In this document: piece by piece, positions 50,058 to 62,640 of the stretch
How positions within the stretch are numbered: the stretch's first letter is position 1
How the letters are laid out: every line of letters starts with the position of its first letter
Assembly: GCA_965153355.1 (NCBI GenBank)
Contig: OZ231128.1
Coordinates: 36,828,001-36,892,000, forward strand
Direction of reading: 5' to 3'
DNA: 64,000 bases
From: Flaccisagitta enflata
Lineage: Eukaryota > Chaetognatha > Sagittoidea > Aphragmophora
Translations under genes and position numbers: made by a program
The notes under the pieces: model-generated
Databases searched by the model: none
What the model was told of the DNA's origin: nothing
The model's input: only the letters and a program-made list of their open reading frames with translations

Positions 50058-50252
50058 GTCGCGTGCACGTGACTTTATAACTTGCTTTGTCTATTGGTCG
50101 GTCAGTCTGTTGGTCGGTCCATCAGGCAGTGACACTATTACAGCATTGACGGGCGATTTTTTCAATTAGTGCCCCAGGCCAGATACTTGGGAAGCTTTTT
50201 TCAACACTGCCCCTGCCCATTCGCCTGGGTAGTCGGGTATCCGGCTTAGTTT
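50058..50252 (-). repeat. Second family B copy, directly abutting the first
   Basis: AAGTCGCGTGCACGTGACTT then TATAACTTGCTTTG, GGTC tract, and GGGTATCCGGC at the head. Confidence 0.75.
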
Positions 50253-50329
50253 TCACGACATGTGCTCATATATGTGATAAAGCGTCTTCAAAATAGTGGA
50301 CACCTGCCGTTCGCAACGATGTTGTTACC

Positions 50330-50748
50330 CCGCGTTCTTTCTTTCTTTCTTCTTTCTTTCTTTCTTCTTTCTTTCTTTCTTTCTTCTTTCTTCTTTCTTT
50401 CGTTCCGTTGGTCTGTCTGTTCGTTCAGGTTTTTCTTTTTTCTTTCTTCTTTCTTTCTTCTTCTTTCTTTCTTCTTTCTTCTTTCTTCTCTCTTCTTTCT
50501 TTTCTTTCTTTCTTTCTTTTGTTCTTTTTTTCTTTTTTTCTGTCATAGTTTTGATATATCTTTTTTTTTTCATTTTTTCTTTCTTCATCTTTTTTTTCTT
50601 TCTTTCTCTCTTTCTTTCTTTCTCTCTTTCTTTCTTTCTTTCATTCTTTCTTTCATTCTTTCTTTCTTTCATCGTTTCTTTCATTGTTTCTTTCATTTTT
50701 TCTTTCTTTCTTTCATTCTTGCTTTCTTTCTTTCTTTCTTTCCTTTTT

Positions 50749-50812
<64 letters not shown>

Positions 50813-50931
50813 TCCTTCTTTCTTTCTTACTTTGTTTCTTTGTTTCTTTGTTTCTTTGTTTCTTTCTAACTTTTTTTCTCTTTTCTTTGTTTCTTTGTTT
50901 GTTTCTTTCTTTCTTTCTTTTTTTCTTTTTT

Positions 50932-50979
<48 letters not shown>

Positions 50980-50995
50980 TTTTCCTTCATTTCGT
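50330..50995. repeat. Long (TTTC)n array
   Basis: About 660 bp of TTTC/TTC units. Open frames on both strands are artefacts. Confidence 0.95.
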
Positions 50996-51070
50996 TCTTT
51001 CAATAATGCATGATTTCTTGTTAGTTTTTTTTTCTTTCTTGTTGTTTTTTGCTTTACTTGTCTTACTTCA

Positions 51071-51074
<4 letters not shown>

Positions 51075-51138
<64 letters not shown>
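51075..51138. repeat. (TC)n microsatellite
   Basis: A TC run ending in poly-T and CAG. It looks like a splice acceptor, but no coding exon follows. Confidence 0.9.
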
Positions 51139-51145
<7 letters not shown>

Positions 51146-51523
51146 TTCCAGCAGCTTTTATATGAAAAACGGAAACGTTGTTGAGAGTGACAAAAAAAAA
51201 CTTTGGTGTTATTTTGTTTTGTTTATTTTCCTTTTTTAGACAGTCTGTGCGAAAAAGATGCAAATGGGAGGAAAATCGACAAATTTCCTTTCCTTTGTCG
51301 GCTCGATTAACCCCTCTTTTTAAGGGGGGAAGAGGGGAAGGGGTGGGGGGTTGTTAGGGTTTACTCTTAGTCTTAGTCAAACGGTCATTCCTGATGAGTC
51401 AGACGATTGGTACGTTCGCTGGTTATAAATGTCCTAAATGCGCCTTTCTTTCCCTCTCTGTGGACGTTGGACGTCGTTCAACATTTATACAAAAACCATC
51501 ACAGAAAAAAAGGGCTTTGGAGC

Positions 51524-51645
51524 TTTTTGGGCTGCGGCCCCGAAGGGAACGAAGGCCTGTAGAACGCACTTCAATTCACAAGCATGCAAAGCAGGGCAAC
51601 GGGCATGGCTGACCACATATTGCCCTTAGGCGACATGTTATGGTG
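51524..51645 (-). repeat. Family A arm and leader (A6), internal part missing
   Basis: GGGCTGCGGCCCCGAAGGGA.. then directly AATTCACAAGCATGCAAAGC and CACATATTGCCCTTAGGCGA. Confidence 0.65.
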
Positions 51646-51679
51646 TTTAATAAGATATATCTGCCAAATCAAACGAAAC

Positions 51680-51955
<276 letters not shown>

Positions 51956-52254
51956 GATTTATAGGTTTGCACTTTTTGCCCTGAGTTTCACAATTCAGGA
52001 TTTTATTTCTAGATATTTTATCGATGCAACACTTTTTAGTCGCCGATAAAAAGAAGAGAAACAAATCTGTGCGATACACTTCAGCTTGGATGTAATAAGA
52101 CGCTGTCATAAGCACCTCCCCGTCCGTGCTGTCGACACCTCCTTCTTCTCCACCTTCTTTTCCCCCACCGCCTCTCACTCCTGCTCCTTCTTTCGGTAAT
52201 TCAGTTGAAACTCGCAATTACGGATGTCAAGGCATGTATATTGTATAAATTATA

Positions 52255-52385
52255 TCTGTTTTAGGCGGATTTCTGTTGTTGCCAATATGAGAAATTAGAA
52301 GCAATGACATGAAAGGACCAAGATTCTACATCCATTAGAGGCAGATTTCCGTTACTCTCGGGTCCGTTTTAGCGGGGTGTATCTC
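52255..52385. repeat. Remnant of the GTTGAACCCCGCTC MITE family
   Basis: TTAGGCGGATTTCTGTTGTT.. to GGGTCCGTTTTAGCGGGG matches the interior and one end of the 34,388 element. Confidence 0.55.
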
Positions 52386-52597
52386 GTTTTTTCTTTTTTA
52401 TGCTCGGACGTACGGGCAGGTCAAATTTCCTTTGTACCCTTTATGGTAGTTTTTCATAGACACAGAACGAGAGCAACAAATAGGCCAAAGACAAATACAC
52501 AGACAGAGAGTGACATACAGAAAGACGGATAGATGGTGATGGCAGAATGACGAGGGGGCGTTAGAGATGATCAGGAGGTCGAGGAGACTGAGTAAAA
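52386..52597. other. No gene seen
   Basis: Unique-looking text between repeats. Confidence 0.35.
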
Positions 52598-53129
52598 CAA
52601 CCGGTCGCCCAAGGGCAATATGTGGTCAGCGATACCCGTTGCTCTGCTTTGCCTGATTGTGAATTGGAGTGAGGGGAAGCAGGGCAGCGGCCCCGAAGGG
52701 GACGATGTCCTGTAGAACACAGGGGGACTTTTGTTTGTCCGTTTGTCCGTCCGTCTCCCCCAGGCCCTCTCAGGCCTGAAATCTGCCCTCTCAGGCCTAA
52801 AATCTGCCCTCTCAGGCTGGGAGGGGAAACATAAGTCCTGAGAGAACCTGAGAGGGCGGATTTCAGACCTGAGAGGGCAAAATTCAGGCCTGAGAGGGCA
52901 GATTCAATGCCTGAGAGTGCAGATTTCAGGCCTGAGAGGGCAGATTCAAGGCCTGAAAATGCATATTTCAGGTCTGAGAGGGTAAATTTCAGTCCTGAGA
53001 GGGCAGATTTCAGGCCTGAGAGGGCCTGGGGGGGACGCACGAACGAACGAACGAACGCACGAACGGACGAACGAAAGTCCCCCTGTGTTCTACAGGACAT
53101 CGTCCCCTTCGGGGCCGCTGCCCAAAAAG
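52598..53129 (+). mobile_element. Family A element (copy A7), both arms intact
   Basis: Leader GTCGCCCAAGGGCAATATGT, arm GCAGCGGCCCCGAAGGGGAC, an inverted pair of CAGGCCTGAAATCTGCCCTC units, then a minisatellite of GAGAGGGCAGATTTCAGGCC units, GAACGAAC tract, and the right arm to GGGGCCGCTGCCC. The minisatellite changes strand within the element. Confidence 0.85.
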
Positions 53130-53294
53130 GGATCTCTGCCGTGAAGCTTTCAGCAATTTGTAAGAACAAACTTCTATGCCCTTACCAAAAACACACACAC
53201 AAAAAAAAGAAAGATTCCAGAAGTGAAGCGAAAGTTTATCGACAAAGAATTTATTTTTTTTCCCTTTTTTGGCAGAAAAGATGAAAATCGAGAT

Positions 53295-53410
53295 TTGTTC
53301 GTCGTCTTTGTCGTCGTCTTTGTCGTTGTGGTCTCCCTCGACGTCATCATCGTCGTCGTCATCGTCATTGTCGTCGTCACCATCGTCATCGCCGCCATCG
53401 TCGTTGATAA
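53295..53410. repeat. Imperfect (GTC/ATC)n array
   Basis: GTCGTCTTTGTCGTCG.. then CATCGTCGTCGTCATCG. Poly-Asp, Thr-Met or Val frames result. Confidence 0.8.
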
Positions 53411-53569
53411 CAACACGATCGTAATTACGTCATCGTCTGGGTCGATGACACTAAACTGGTTCCCTTTTCAAAATTGATGAGCAGGCGTGAAGTCAAAAGT
53501 CGGGAAACACAAATTAGGTTTCTTTTAATCTCTTTTCTGTGTTAAGAAATATCGAAATCTACTAAAAAC

Positions 53570-53695
53570 CGCGTCGGTTGGTCGGTCTATCAGTCGCAGG
53601 CCAGCGACTCTACAAGAAGCTTCGTTATTCTGTCTGTCAGTCCGCCTGCCGGTCGGTCCGCCCCTCCCTAGGTCTGTCCGTCGGATATCGATTTC
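53570..53695 (-). repeat. Family B remnant
   Basis: AGTCGCAGGCCAGCGACTCT then a CTGTCTGTCAGTCCGCC tract. A second GTCGGTTGGTCGGTC tract precedes it. Confidence 0.5.
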
Positions 53696-54224
53696 AGCTG
53701 TAGTATGTTTAGAAAAAAATGTAAAATGTAACATAAAAGCACTAAAAATTTGAGGAAAAACACATATCTACATTCACATAAAGGCAAAAAATAACATATT
53801 TGAAATCTGAAATATCGTATGATTTAAATGGTAAAAGGAACGTCGCGTGGGCCGGAAGCTTTAACTGTCAAAAAGGTCAACAGCGACGTATAAAAGAAAT
53901 ATAATAATGTCAGAATGAAGAAAACGTATTCACATTGATTTTCATTTTGCTTCATGGGCGCCACAAGAAATTAACATGATTTCAGTTCTGAGCAACCTTT
54001 ACATAGCAAACCCCAGAGTTTTAGAACGTAAAAGGGCCCTTGGGTGTCTACGCATATACAGTATATCTCATATGAGTTCACTTACTGCGAAATTGACCAT
54101 CAGTGTTGAAATTATTCTGACTACTGAGCCTTCGTTAGGCAAAAAGAATGTTGTGTCAGCATGATAGACCCATAGAAATAGACGAACCGACAAAATTACT
54201 TGTCCCGTCGCGTGGTACGTGACT
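53696..54224. other. No gene seen
   Basis: AT-rich text, followed by a B-type hairpin (GTCGCGTGGTACGTGACT) at 54,207 just before family D. Confidence 0.4.
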
Positions 54225-54510
54225 TAACAAGCCCGACTGGGCAACGATGCGTCCAGGCTATGTCTCTGCGTGTATTGATCATGTGACAGATGGACGAACA
54301 GACGGGTGAAGTAGTAAAGGAGGCTCTCAAAACATGTTGGTTGTTCATTTGTTTCAGTATAGGATCTCACCGAGGCCAAAAACAGCCGAGACACACGGTT
54401 TTTCGTACAGGCGTCACGGATGGACCGACGGACGGACCGACGGACGGACCGACGGACGGACCGACGGACAGACAGACCCTCTTATAGAGATGCGAGGACG
54501 CATCTAAAAA
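54225..54510 (+). repeat. Family D copy 2
   Basis: ACAAGCCCGACTGGGCAACG head, the same body as 49,018, then a GGACGGACCGAC tract and TTATAGAGATGCGAGGACGC ATCTAAAAA. Confidence 0.85.
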
Positions 54511-55089
54511 GAGTCGGGTGGAAGAAGGAGAAAGAATGAAATGAGATGTATAGATGAAGTATCCTCCAACCTGTCACAAACTTCCTTCCTCTTTCCTCCT
54601 CATGAAATGATTCCTTTCAATTTCTACTTTTCATCCTTATCTTTTTTCTTCTTTAGCAGAAGCAGAATCCTTTCATAAGACTTCTTTGGCAAATGGAACA
54701 ATTTCTATACTTAGTACGTATAAAGTTATTCAACTACACTCATTGCTCTGTAAAAAACGTCAATCTTCTGTCGAGCTTATAAATGAAATAAAGTTAACCA
54801 CTTTGTTCTAGTTAATATGAAACAAACGCGTATACAGACACATAAAGAGAATTTACTAAGAGTTTGAAGCACAAAATGACCAATTGACCATGAATGGTAT
54901 TAATAAACCCAGCCAAAATTTGCAAAAAGAAACCACAAATTTTATGAGATCTGCATCAAAGGAAAGAATTGCATTTAATCACTTTTTCCCAGCTTTATAA
55001 CGATCTAGTTTCTTGCCAACCCATCAAGACAAATTGGGGATCAGCGGAAGCCACTGAACAGCTCGCGCAGTCAAAACTACTGTTATCTT
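54511..55089. other. No gene seen
   Basis: AT-rich text without supported features. Confidence 0.35.
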
Positions 55090-55610
55090 TTGGACCGCGG
55101 AGGGGCCTATGACCTTTGATTCCACACAGGGCAATTTCTCCGATTTCCGGTTTACGCCAGTCCGTCCCCCCCCCCCTGGAGCCTAAAACCAGGCCTCCCA
55201 GCCCTCCCAGGCCTTAGTTCGAGTCTCACAGATCCCAAATTAGTCCTCCTAGACCCCAGATTAGGTCTCTCAGATCCTAAATCAGGCCTTTCAGACCCCA
55301 AATCAGGCTTCTTAGACCCCAAATCACGCCACGGACCTCAAATCAGGCATCTCAAATCTCTAATCAAACCCCAAATCAAGCTTTAAAGACTCCAAAACGG
55401 GTCTCTCAGACTCTTCATTTATTCAGGTCCCCTCAAAATCAACGCTCTCTAGTCCCAGATAAGGCCTCTTGGTACCCAAATCAGGTCTTCAAGTCCCTAC
55501 ATTCGTGTGGAATCGTACGTCATTGGTCCCTCCGGGGCCGCTACCCCTCTCATCAACTCATTCCGTGTACTAACTCTGATGGTACCGCTGACCATGTCAC
55601 GCTTTTGCGA
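55090..55610. mobile_element. Family A element (copy A8, strongly diverged)
   Basis: Arm-like GGACCGCGGAGGGGCCTATG.. ATTCCACACAGGG, a minisatellite of CAGACCCCAAATCAGGCCTC units (55,180-55,500), then GTGTGGAATCG.. CCCTCCGGGGCCGCTACCC and the leader GGTACCGCTGACCATGTC. Confidence 0.65.
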
Positions 55611-56182
55611 CCATTATAACATCATCTTTATATTCTTTTTCCACCGCCAATTTTTCGCTCGCTATGGCACAAAGGCAAGTGGAAGAATATAAGGGAAAAA
55701 AGTGACAGATTTATTTTTCTCAAAAAGGCATAATTTTTGAAGTCGTGTCCACGCGTAAAATGGTACAGGCTCTTATGTCTGTCCCGGAATTTCCTCCATA
55801 AAGAACGTTTTTCTCTTGGTTTTTTTTCATCTGCTTTTCTTGTTTTCCTTTATTACTCATCTTTGTTTGTTTGTTTTTCATTCATTTCTCTTTATAAAAT
55901 CGTTTTTTTCATGAAATTTATAATCTTTCTTTGTTTTTGGATGTCTTTTTAGGAAAATATATCATTTCATTCAAAAGATTTTCTCATTCAAATGTTTTTT
56001 TCTGTAACTTGTCTTGATTCCGTCCCCTTCTTTTTCTATTTTATCATTCTTCCACATCTTTTCGCGATCAAAATGGAAGAATCTCAGAAAAAGATTAGCC
56101 AAGCTGAAGTGAATCTTCGCTCCGATCCTGAACACAGAAAAATGATAGAAAAAAGAAGTGGTAAATGAAAGAGTGATGGAAC

Positions 56183-56674
<492 letters not shown>

Positions 56675-56966
56675 AAACGATAAAGAAATGCATAAAGATC
56701 AAAATAAACTAACAAACAAACAATGATCAAAATAGAAAAATAAAATCATAAAATGAAATGGAAAAAATGAAATTGAAAAGCAGCAAGATCGACTGATATC
56801 ACTGATAAGCATACAGGCGTAGACATAAACATGAAAAGGCCAATGAAAAAGAAAAAAGAAAATCGTTAGACAGACTGCAAGACGGACCGACTTGGTACGG
56901 ACACAAAAAAAAAACAACAACTAAAAAAAAAACAACAACAAAAAAATAACAACAACAAAAAAAGAA

Positions 56967-57090
56967 ACAAGGCCGGATACACGGATACCTTAGTCGCGTG
57001 CTGGTGGGCAGGGGCAGTGATAAAAAAGGTTATCCATGTATTTGGGCCGGAGTAGTAATGCAATAATCACAAGCGCCAAAAAAAATGAAA
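56967..57090 (+). repeat. Family B head truncated by family A
   Basis: ACAAGGCCGGATACACGGAT.. GTGCTGGTGGGCAGGGGCAG, then the family A leader starts at 57,091 in place of the GACC tract and hairpin. Confidence 0.7.
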
Positions 57091-58878
57091 ACAGGTCGCC
57101 CAAGGGCAATATGTGGCCAGCGATACCCGTTGCCCTGCTTCGAGTGATTGTGAATTGGAGTGAGGGGAAGCAGGGCAGCGGCCCCGAAGGGGACAAAGTC
57201 CTGTAGAACACAGGGGGACTTTCGTTTGTCCTGCCTGAAGAAGTGGATGAGATGCTAAAGAGGCCTTCAAGAGCCTAAACTGAGGTCTAAGAAGGCTTAT
57301 GTACACTGCGAACCATAAAAAAGGTTACAGCTGTTCTCAAAGATATTTTTGGTGAAAAAAAAAAATGATTTATCAATATTTTTTTTGAGAAATGGAAAGA
57401 GTGTCATCAAATGAGGCGAATGTCACAAATCCCATGAGTTTTCATCAATTATTTTGAATTTTATGATAAAAAGAAGATAATGGTTCCAGGATCTGTGTCT
57501 GAAATGTAAATTCTTCAAAAAATATAGATAAGGGACCTTTTATATTTGATTTTTTTCATTTGCACTGCAAGAAATCAATTGAAATCATAGATCATTTGAA
57601 AGATATTCAAAAGAGCTTTCATTTGCCGCCAATCTCGCATTTCTAGCTCAATTTGTTGAGACGCAGTAAAGAAAAGACTGAAGAGTATTCATTTTCTAGT
57701 TTGAAAAGGTGCATCACCAAAATGTACCCATTTAACTTCAAACCAATGTCATTTCCAAACGAATAAAGCAAGGAGGCTGGGATTGGTCTAGAATGAAAGA
57801 TCTTTCGAAGATCTTTTAAACGGTCACTGATTTTGTTTACTTTTTTTTTCAAACATGGATATTTTAAGAGGAAAAAAAGATCAATGATTTTTTGAATTTA
57901 AGTGATCAAAAAATTCTTTCTTTTATCATTCATGAAGGGTTCAAATCAAGTAAAAACCTATCAAAATCAATGACATTGAGAAAGCCCTTCAAAAATTCTG
58001 TCATTTAGCCATTTCTGGAGTTACTAGCTTGATTGGTTCACAAATTACATTAGTTTTTGTAAAATTTGTCCTTGAAAAACTATAACAGAAAATCTAATGT
58101 TTTCCCACATAGGTTTTGATACATTTGTCTTCATTTTAACATAAAATCCAAACTAGTTGATCAAATTTGATGGGACTGATGGCAAATTGTTCATTTTTTG
58201 AAACTCTTTAAAATGCTCATGAATAATAATAAAATTGGTTGAATTTAAACAATGTAAAACTATACTGAAAGTTGTAACTTTTTTATGAGTCGCACTGTAA
58301 GGCCTGTGAATGCCAATCTGAAGCTTTAGAGGACTGACTTGAGGCTTGAAAGAGATGGATTAAGGCTTGAAAGGTCTGAGGACTGATTTGAAGCCTTAAA
58401 GCAATAAGTTGAGGCTTAGATAGCTGATTTGCGGCCTGAGAGGCCTAATTTGAGTCCTGAGAGGCCTGGTTTGAGGCCTGAGAATTTGGATTTATGGCCT
58501 TAGAAGCCTAATTTGAGGCCTGAGAGGGCAGGTTTAAGGCCTGAGAGGTTAAATTTGAGGCCTGAGAGGCCGGATTTGAGGCCTGAGAGGCTGGATTTGA
58601 GGCCTGAGAGGCCGGATTTGAGGCCAGAGAGGCTGGATTTGAGGCCTGAGAGGCTATAATTGAGGCCTGAGAGGCCATATTTGAGGCCTGAGAGGCCAGA
58701 TTTGAGGCCTGAGAGGCCAGATTTGAGGCCTGAGAGGCCAGATTTGAGGCCTGAGAGGCCAGATTTGAGGCCTGAGGGGTCTGATGATGGGGGGACGAAC
58801 GAACGGACAAACGAACGAACGAAAGTCCCCCTGTGTTCTACAGGACTTCGTCCCCTTCGGGGCCGCTGCCCAAAAAGT
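57091..58878 (+). mobile_element. Family A element (copy A9) carrying an inserted MITE
   Basis: Leader and left arm as in A1. The body continues after the MITE with the 21-bp minisatellite (58,435-58,775), GAACGAAC tract and right arm to GGGGCCGCTGCCC. Sequence on both sides of the MITE is continuous in A1. Confidence 0.9.
57304..58297. mobile_element. 994-bp MITE with proven empty site
   Basis: CACTGCGAACCATAAAAAAG at the left matches the reverse complement of CTTTTTTATGAGTCGCACTG at the right with small gaps; TA lies at 57,302-57,303 and 58,298-58,299. The uninterrupted site is in copy A1 (GCTGATGTAAGGCC near 36,256). Confidence 0.95.
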
Positions 58879-58879
58879 A

Positions 58880-58981
58880 AAGTTTGATGGATGGACGGAC
58901 GGTCGGACGGACGGACGGACGGACGGACGGACGGACGGACGGACAAAGTGAGTTGTAGAGTCGCGTGCACGCGACTAAAAA
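58880..58981 (+). repeat. Family B 3' end with perfect 18-bp palindrome
   Basis: A (GGAC)n tract, then TGTAG and AGTCGCGTGCACGCGACT (58,959-58,976), an exact palindrome, then AAAAA. The head is replaced by the right arm of family A. Confidence 0.8.
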
Positions 58982-59309
58982 ACAGTAAGCCGTAAAAGAG
59001 AGATAACAGTAAAGAATAGAAATCGTTTTCTTATCGCTGCCACACCTCCGGGCCTCTTTCTCGATTCCCTTCTATTTCCTTCTGTTGGAGCTCTCCTTCA
59101 GTCGTGTTCTCGGCTTCTCTGTCTTCACCTTTGCCTCCTCCTCTTCTTCTTCCTCTTCAACTTTCACCTGTACCACCCCCTGTACCCCTCCCCCTCCTCC
59201 GCTTTCTTTTTTTTCTTTCTCCCTTTGGATTTGTCATTCGATCTCTTCTTTCTACTTTTTTCCTTTTGTCTTCCCATTTTGGGGGCAGCAGCCAAAGTGT
59301 GTTGATTTT
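58982..59309. other. C/T-rich stretch, no gene
   Basis: CTTC/TCCTCC-rich text. Frames rich in Ser/Pro/Phe lack support. Confidence 0.4.
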
Positions 59310-59648
59310 GTTAGTTGCGTGCTACGCAACTCTACCGCCCCGATTTGTCGGTCCGTTGGTCGGTCGCTCCGTAAATCCCTTATTTACTTTTTAAAGTTTA
59401 ACTGGCATTAGTCGCGGACACGCGACTCTACGCCTTGGTCTGTCGGTCGGTCCGTCGGTCGGTCGGTCACATTTTTGAATTCTGAGCGATTTTTGCATTA
59501 CTGCTCCTGCCCAACCGTCCGCGACTGGATTGCCGTGTATCCGGCCTTGTTGGTTTCACTGCTTCTGCCCAAATGCTTTAGTGATGTCAAATACTGCCCC
59601 GGCCCACCCGCAAGCAACTGGGGTAGCCGTGTATCCGGCCTTGTTCTG
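59310..59648 (-). repeat. Family B copy with another family B copy nested inside
   Basis: The outer copy starts TTAGTTGCGTGCTACGCAAC and ends GTGTATCCGGCCTTGTT at 59,648. Between them lies a complete inner copy (about 59,406-59,556) with its own AGTCGCGGACACGCGACT hairpin and GGCC head. Confidence 0.8.
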
Positions 59649-59829
59649 TTTCTCTCTCTCTCTTTGTTTTTGATTTCCTTTTCTCCTTCCTTCCTCATGA
59701 TACATTGTTAACCGTTAAATTGTTTATGCTTTTAAAACCCGCTTTCCCCCCCCCCCTCCCAAAAAAATGCAACTTTTGGAGCACGGAAGAGCGGATCGCG
59801 ATGTTGCGTTTACTAGTCACTTCTTAACT

Positions 59830-60057
59830 TATCAATGCTAAGGTACTACTTCAGAGGCTGTGTCCGTAGTCCGTGGATATGAAGGAAGGTTGGTAACGCG
59901 AAATTTTGGATGACGCAATATCGGTTGAAATAATGATTTCTGAGCATTGCTGCCTCTGTCTATTACGAGCAACATTACAGCCCCGCCCACCCATATACTC
60001 GCCCTGCACATCTACATTAGTACCCCTGCCCCACCGCAATCGTGTACCTGGCCCTGT
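59830..60057 (-). repeat. Degraded family B copy
   Basis: AGAGGCTGTGTCCGTAGTCC, then AGCCCCGCCCACCCATATAC, CCCCTGCCCCACCGCAATCG and GTGTACCTGGCCCTGTTG. Confidence 0.5.
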
Positions 60058-60254
60058 TGATTACATTGTGGGTGGTGGAAGGACTTAATGCAAAAGCAAA
60101 TCAACTGAGACAGTAGAGGCGCAATTGTGATACTCTTAAGATTATTCTAGATGGAACGAATCTTAAAAATGTACTTCGAAATGAATATAAATGTCGATGT
60201 TGACTCAATATTCCTTCAATATTCCTCCAACGTTTTTTTTTCTTTTTTTTTTCT

Positions 60255-60257
<3 letters not shown>

Positions 60258-60285
<28 letters not shown>

Positions 60286-60397
60286 TTGGTTTTGATCAGT
60301 TTCAGAATTTCGGCGTCACCCTCTTTCGTTCTACGTGTCTCCACCTTCTTGTTTTCCAAACTTTCTTCTTGTATTCAAACTTCTCTTCTTACTCAAA

Positions 60398-60470
<73 letters not shown>
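60258..60470. repeat. (TG)n and (TC)n microsatellites
   Basis: TG 60,259-60,286 and TC 60,400-60,470. Confidence 0.9.
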
Positions 60471-60474
<4 letters not shown>

Positions 60475-60714
60475 CCAACATTCTCCTCACTTATGCCCAC
60501 ATCTTTCCTCAATCACTTACTCATCAATCCCTCTTCTTTTTCATCAAAAACCACAGCAAGAGGGATGCACAGCCACATACTCAAAATCAGGGGTGACCAG
60601 ATTCAATTCACTCCTTGGCATCGCTACCCAGATGGAAAATCTGTCATAAAGTTTTGGCCTTCTTGGAAGAATTCTGATCTTGCTCATCCACTTCCTTTTT
60701 TTAACCTTTAAAAA

Positions 60715-62029
60715 ACTTTTTTTTTTTCAGTTTAGGCCTTTGTGAATAATAGGGTTGAAGAGGCTTGATACCGCCTCTGGCTATGATGTTTTTTTTTTTT
60801 TTTTTAACACATAATCAGAGTTCCTCCATCTGTGGAGCGACATCTACAACAATCAGTCACTGAGGATGACCATTGGCTCTAAGGCATATCATCCACTATT
60901 AACCATAAACCTGGCTTGACAAGAAAGGTACAGCATGATAACCCATTATTTTCCATGATCATTGTCTAAAAAGACATAGGAAAAAATGAGTGCCGCTGAG
61001 ACAATCTAAAAGAGGGGTATCACCCTGCATCTCTCATCAATTTCAGGATCAGTTAATGTTTGGATTTTTTTTTCTCTAAAGCTCAAGCAGAAAGGCAAAA
61101 ATGGCGGAAAGGGACAACAAGTTGACAAGTTCCTTCTTCGATTTTTTATTTGTCTTCAATGTTTAAGCAAAAAATTTCCTTATAATTGACCATATGAAGT
61201 TGTTATGAAGAAAGTAAGAATCGCGGCGATATTTGAATTCTAGTATGTAGGACTCGCGAATGACAAGAACCGAAGAGGATACAAGGATGACCGACCAACT
61301 AACCATCAAACTTTCAAACCGACCGAACAGTCAACCATCTGACTGACTTGTAAACCGACCAACTGACCGACCTATCAACCTAACGACCGAGCGGCTGGAT
61401 GAGCTTGCCATATTCAGATCTATTTCAATTCTTTTTTTCTTTCTGCTTTGTAGACAAGTCCCCGCTTTTCTACAAGGGAGGTTTTTCATCCTTCTGTCTG
61501 TCAATTGGTCCATCAATAGTTTGTTTCATCTATCTCGTCTTTTGCAAAAATGCAGCACTTCACAACCGCTGCAATAGAAAATGATGCGCATTTGAATAAC
61601 ACTTGACCTTGTATGTCTAAAATCAATGCTGGACACACGGCCGTTGAACAATAGTCAGTTGCTTGTAGTTGGGCAGGGGAAGTTAAGTGGTTGGGCAGAC
61701 GCAGTAATGCTGATGGGCTTGGGCATTAAGTTGGGTGGGCAGTGGCCGTAAAGCTCAGCCGATTTTGCGTCATTCAAAAAAAAAAAAAGGGGGGGGGGGG
61801 TCCGTCCATATTTCTGTCCATCGAGCCTAGTTACAAAATTCATGCCACCACTAGGCACAATAAAAGTCGCATCGTTACCATTGTAACTCTTGTTCTAATT
61901 CTCTTCCTTTATCCCTTCTCAGTTCAATTTCCTTCTTTCACTTACCAATTTTTTTCCTTACCTTCCACCACCTGAGTTTGAATTCAGTCTCGAGCAGAAC
62001 TTAACTCAGTTTCGAGGAATTCATTCTCT
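60715..62029. other. No supportable gene
   Basis: AT-rich text. 61,270-61,395 is a CCGACCAAC-type tract and 61,620-61,760 a degraded family B head (TGGACACACGGCC..). Confidence 0.4.
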
Positions 62030-62275
62030 TCATCGTCGTCACCGTCGTCACCGTCGTCATCGTCGTCACCGTCGTCATCGTCATCATCGTCGTCATTGTC
62101 GTCATCGTCGTCCCCGACTGGGTAATCGTCACTCTCGTTGTAGTCATCGTCATTACCACCCAGCGTTCCAAAGTACCTTCTTCGTCGTCACCGTCGTCAT
62201 CATCGTCGTCATCGTCGTCACCGTCGTCGTCATCGTCGTCATCGTCGTTGATACCGTCGTCGTAATCGTCATCTG
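62030..62275. repeat. (CGT/CAT)n trinucleotide array
   Basis: CATCGTCGTCACCGTCGTC units in two blocks round about 60 bp of unique text. Confidence 0.9.
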
Positions 62276-62367
62276 CTGAGTTAGCAGAAAGTATTCCTCA
62301 CCTTTGAACGGTGAAAGGGATTTAGACTAAAATTTCGTGATTATCGCAAAGAGAGAAAAAGGAAAAG

Positions 62368-62640
62368 GGCGTGTTTCTAGTGAAGATGAAAAACGCGTTT
62401 GGTTCTGTGAAACGCGTTTACAGCGTGAACACATATCCATGAATTTCAACTGTCCCATGAGGGAGTGAGCGAAGTGAGTGAGCGAGCCCGTGAATGGAGC
62501 AAGCGAGCGAAGTGAGTGAAGCGAAGCAGAGCTCTGCGGAGCGAGTGAGCGGAGTGAGTGGAGCGAGCGAAAGAACGAACGTAGCGAGCGACCAAGTGGC
62601 CCATTCAAAACGCGATTGTCTGTGACTAGAAACGGGTCCA
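62368..62640. repeat. GAGCGAGTGA minisatellite between inverted flanks
   Basis: CGTGTTTCTAGT..AAACGCGTTT at the left mirrors AAAACGCGATT..ACTAGAAACGG at the right. Between them, 62,461-62,595 is built of GAGCGAAGTGAGTGA-like units. Confidence 0.6.

Noticed and set aside
50262-51239. 325-codon Phe/Leu/Ser-rich frame resembling a membrane protein
   Set aside because: It comes from a TTTC array; the opposite strand is equally open as a Lys/Glu protein.
60541-60711. Possible exon after ACCACAG with frame HSHILKIRGDQIQ...
   Set aside because: The acceptor looks fair, but no phase-matched partner exon or donor was found and the frame is short.
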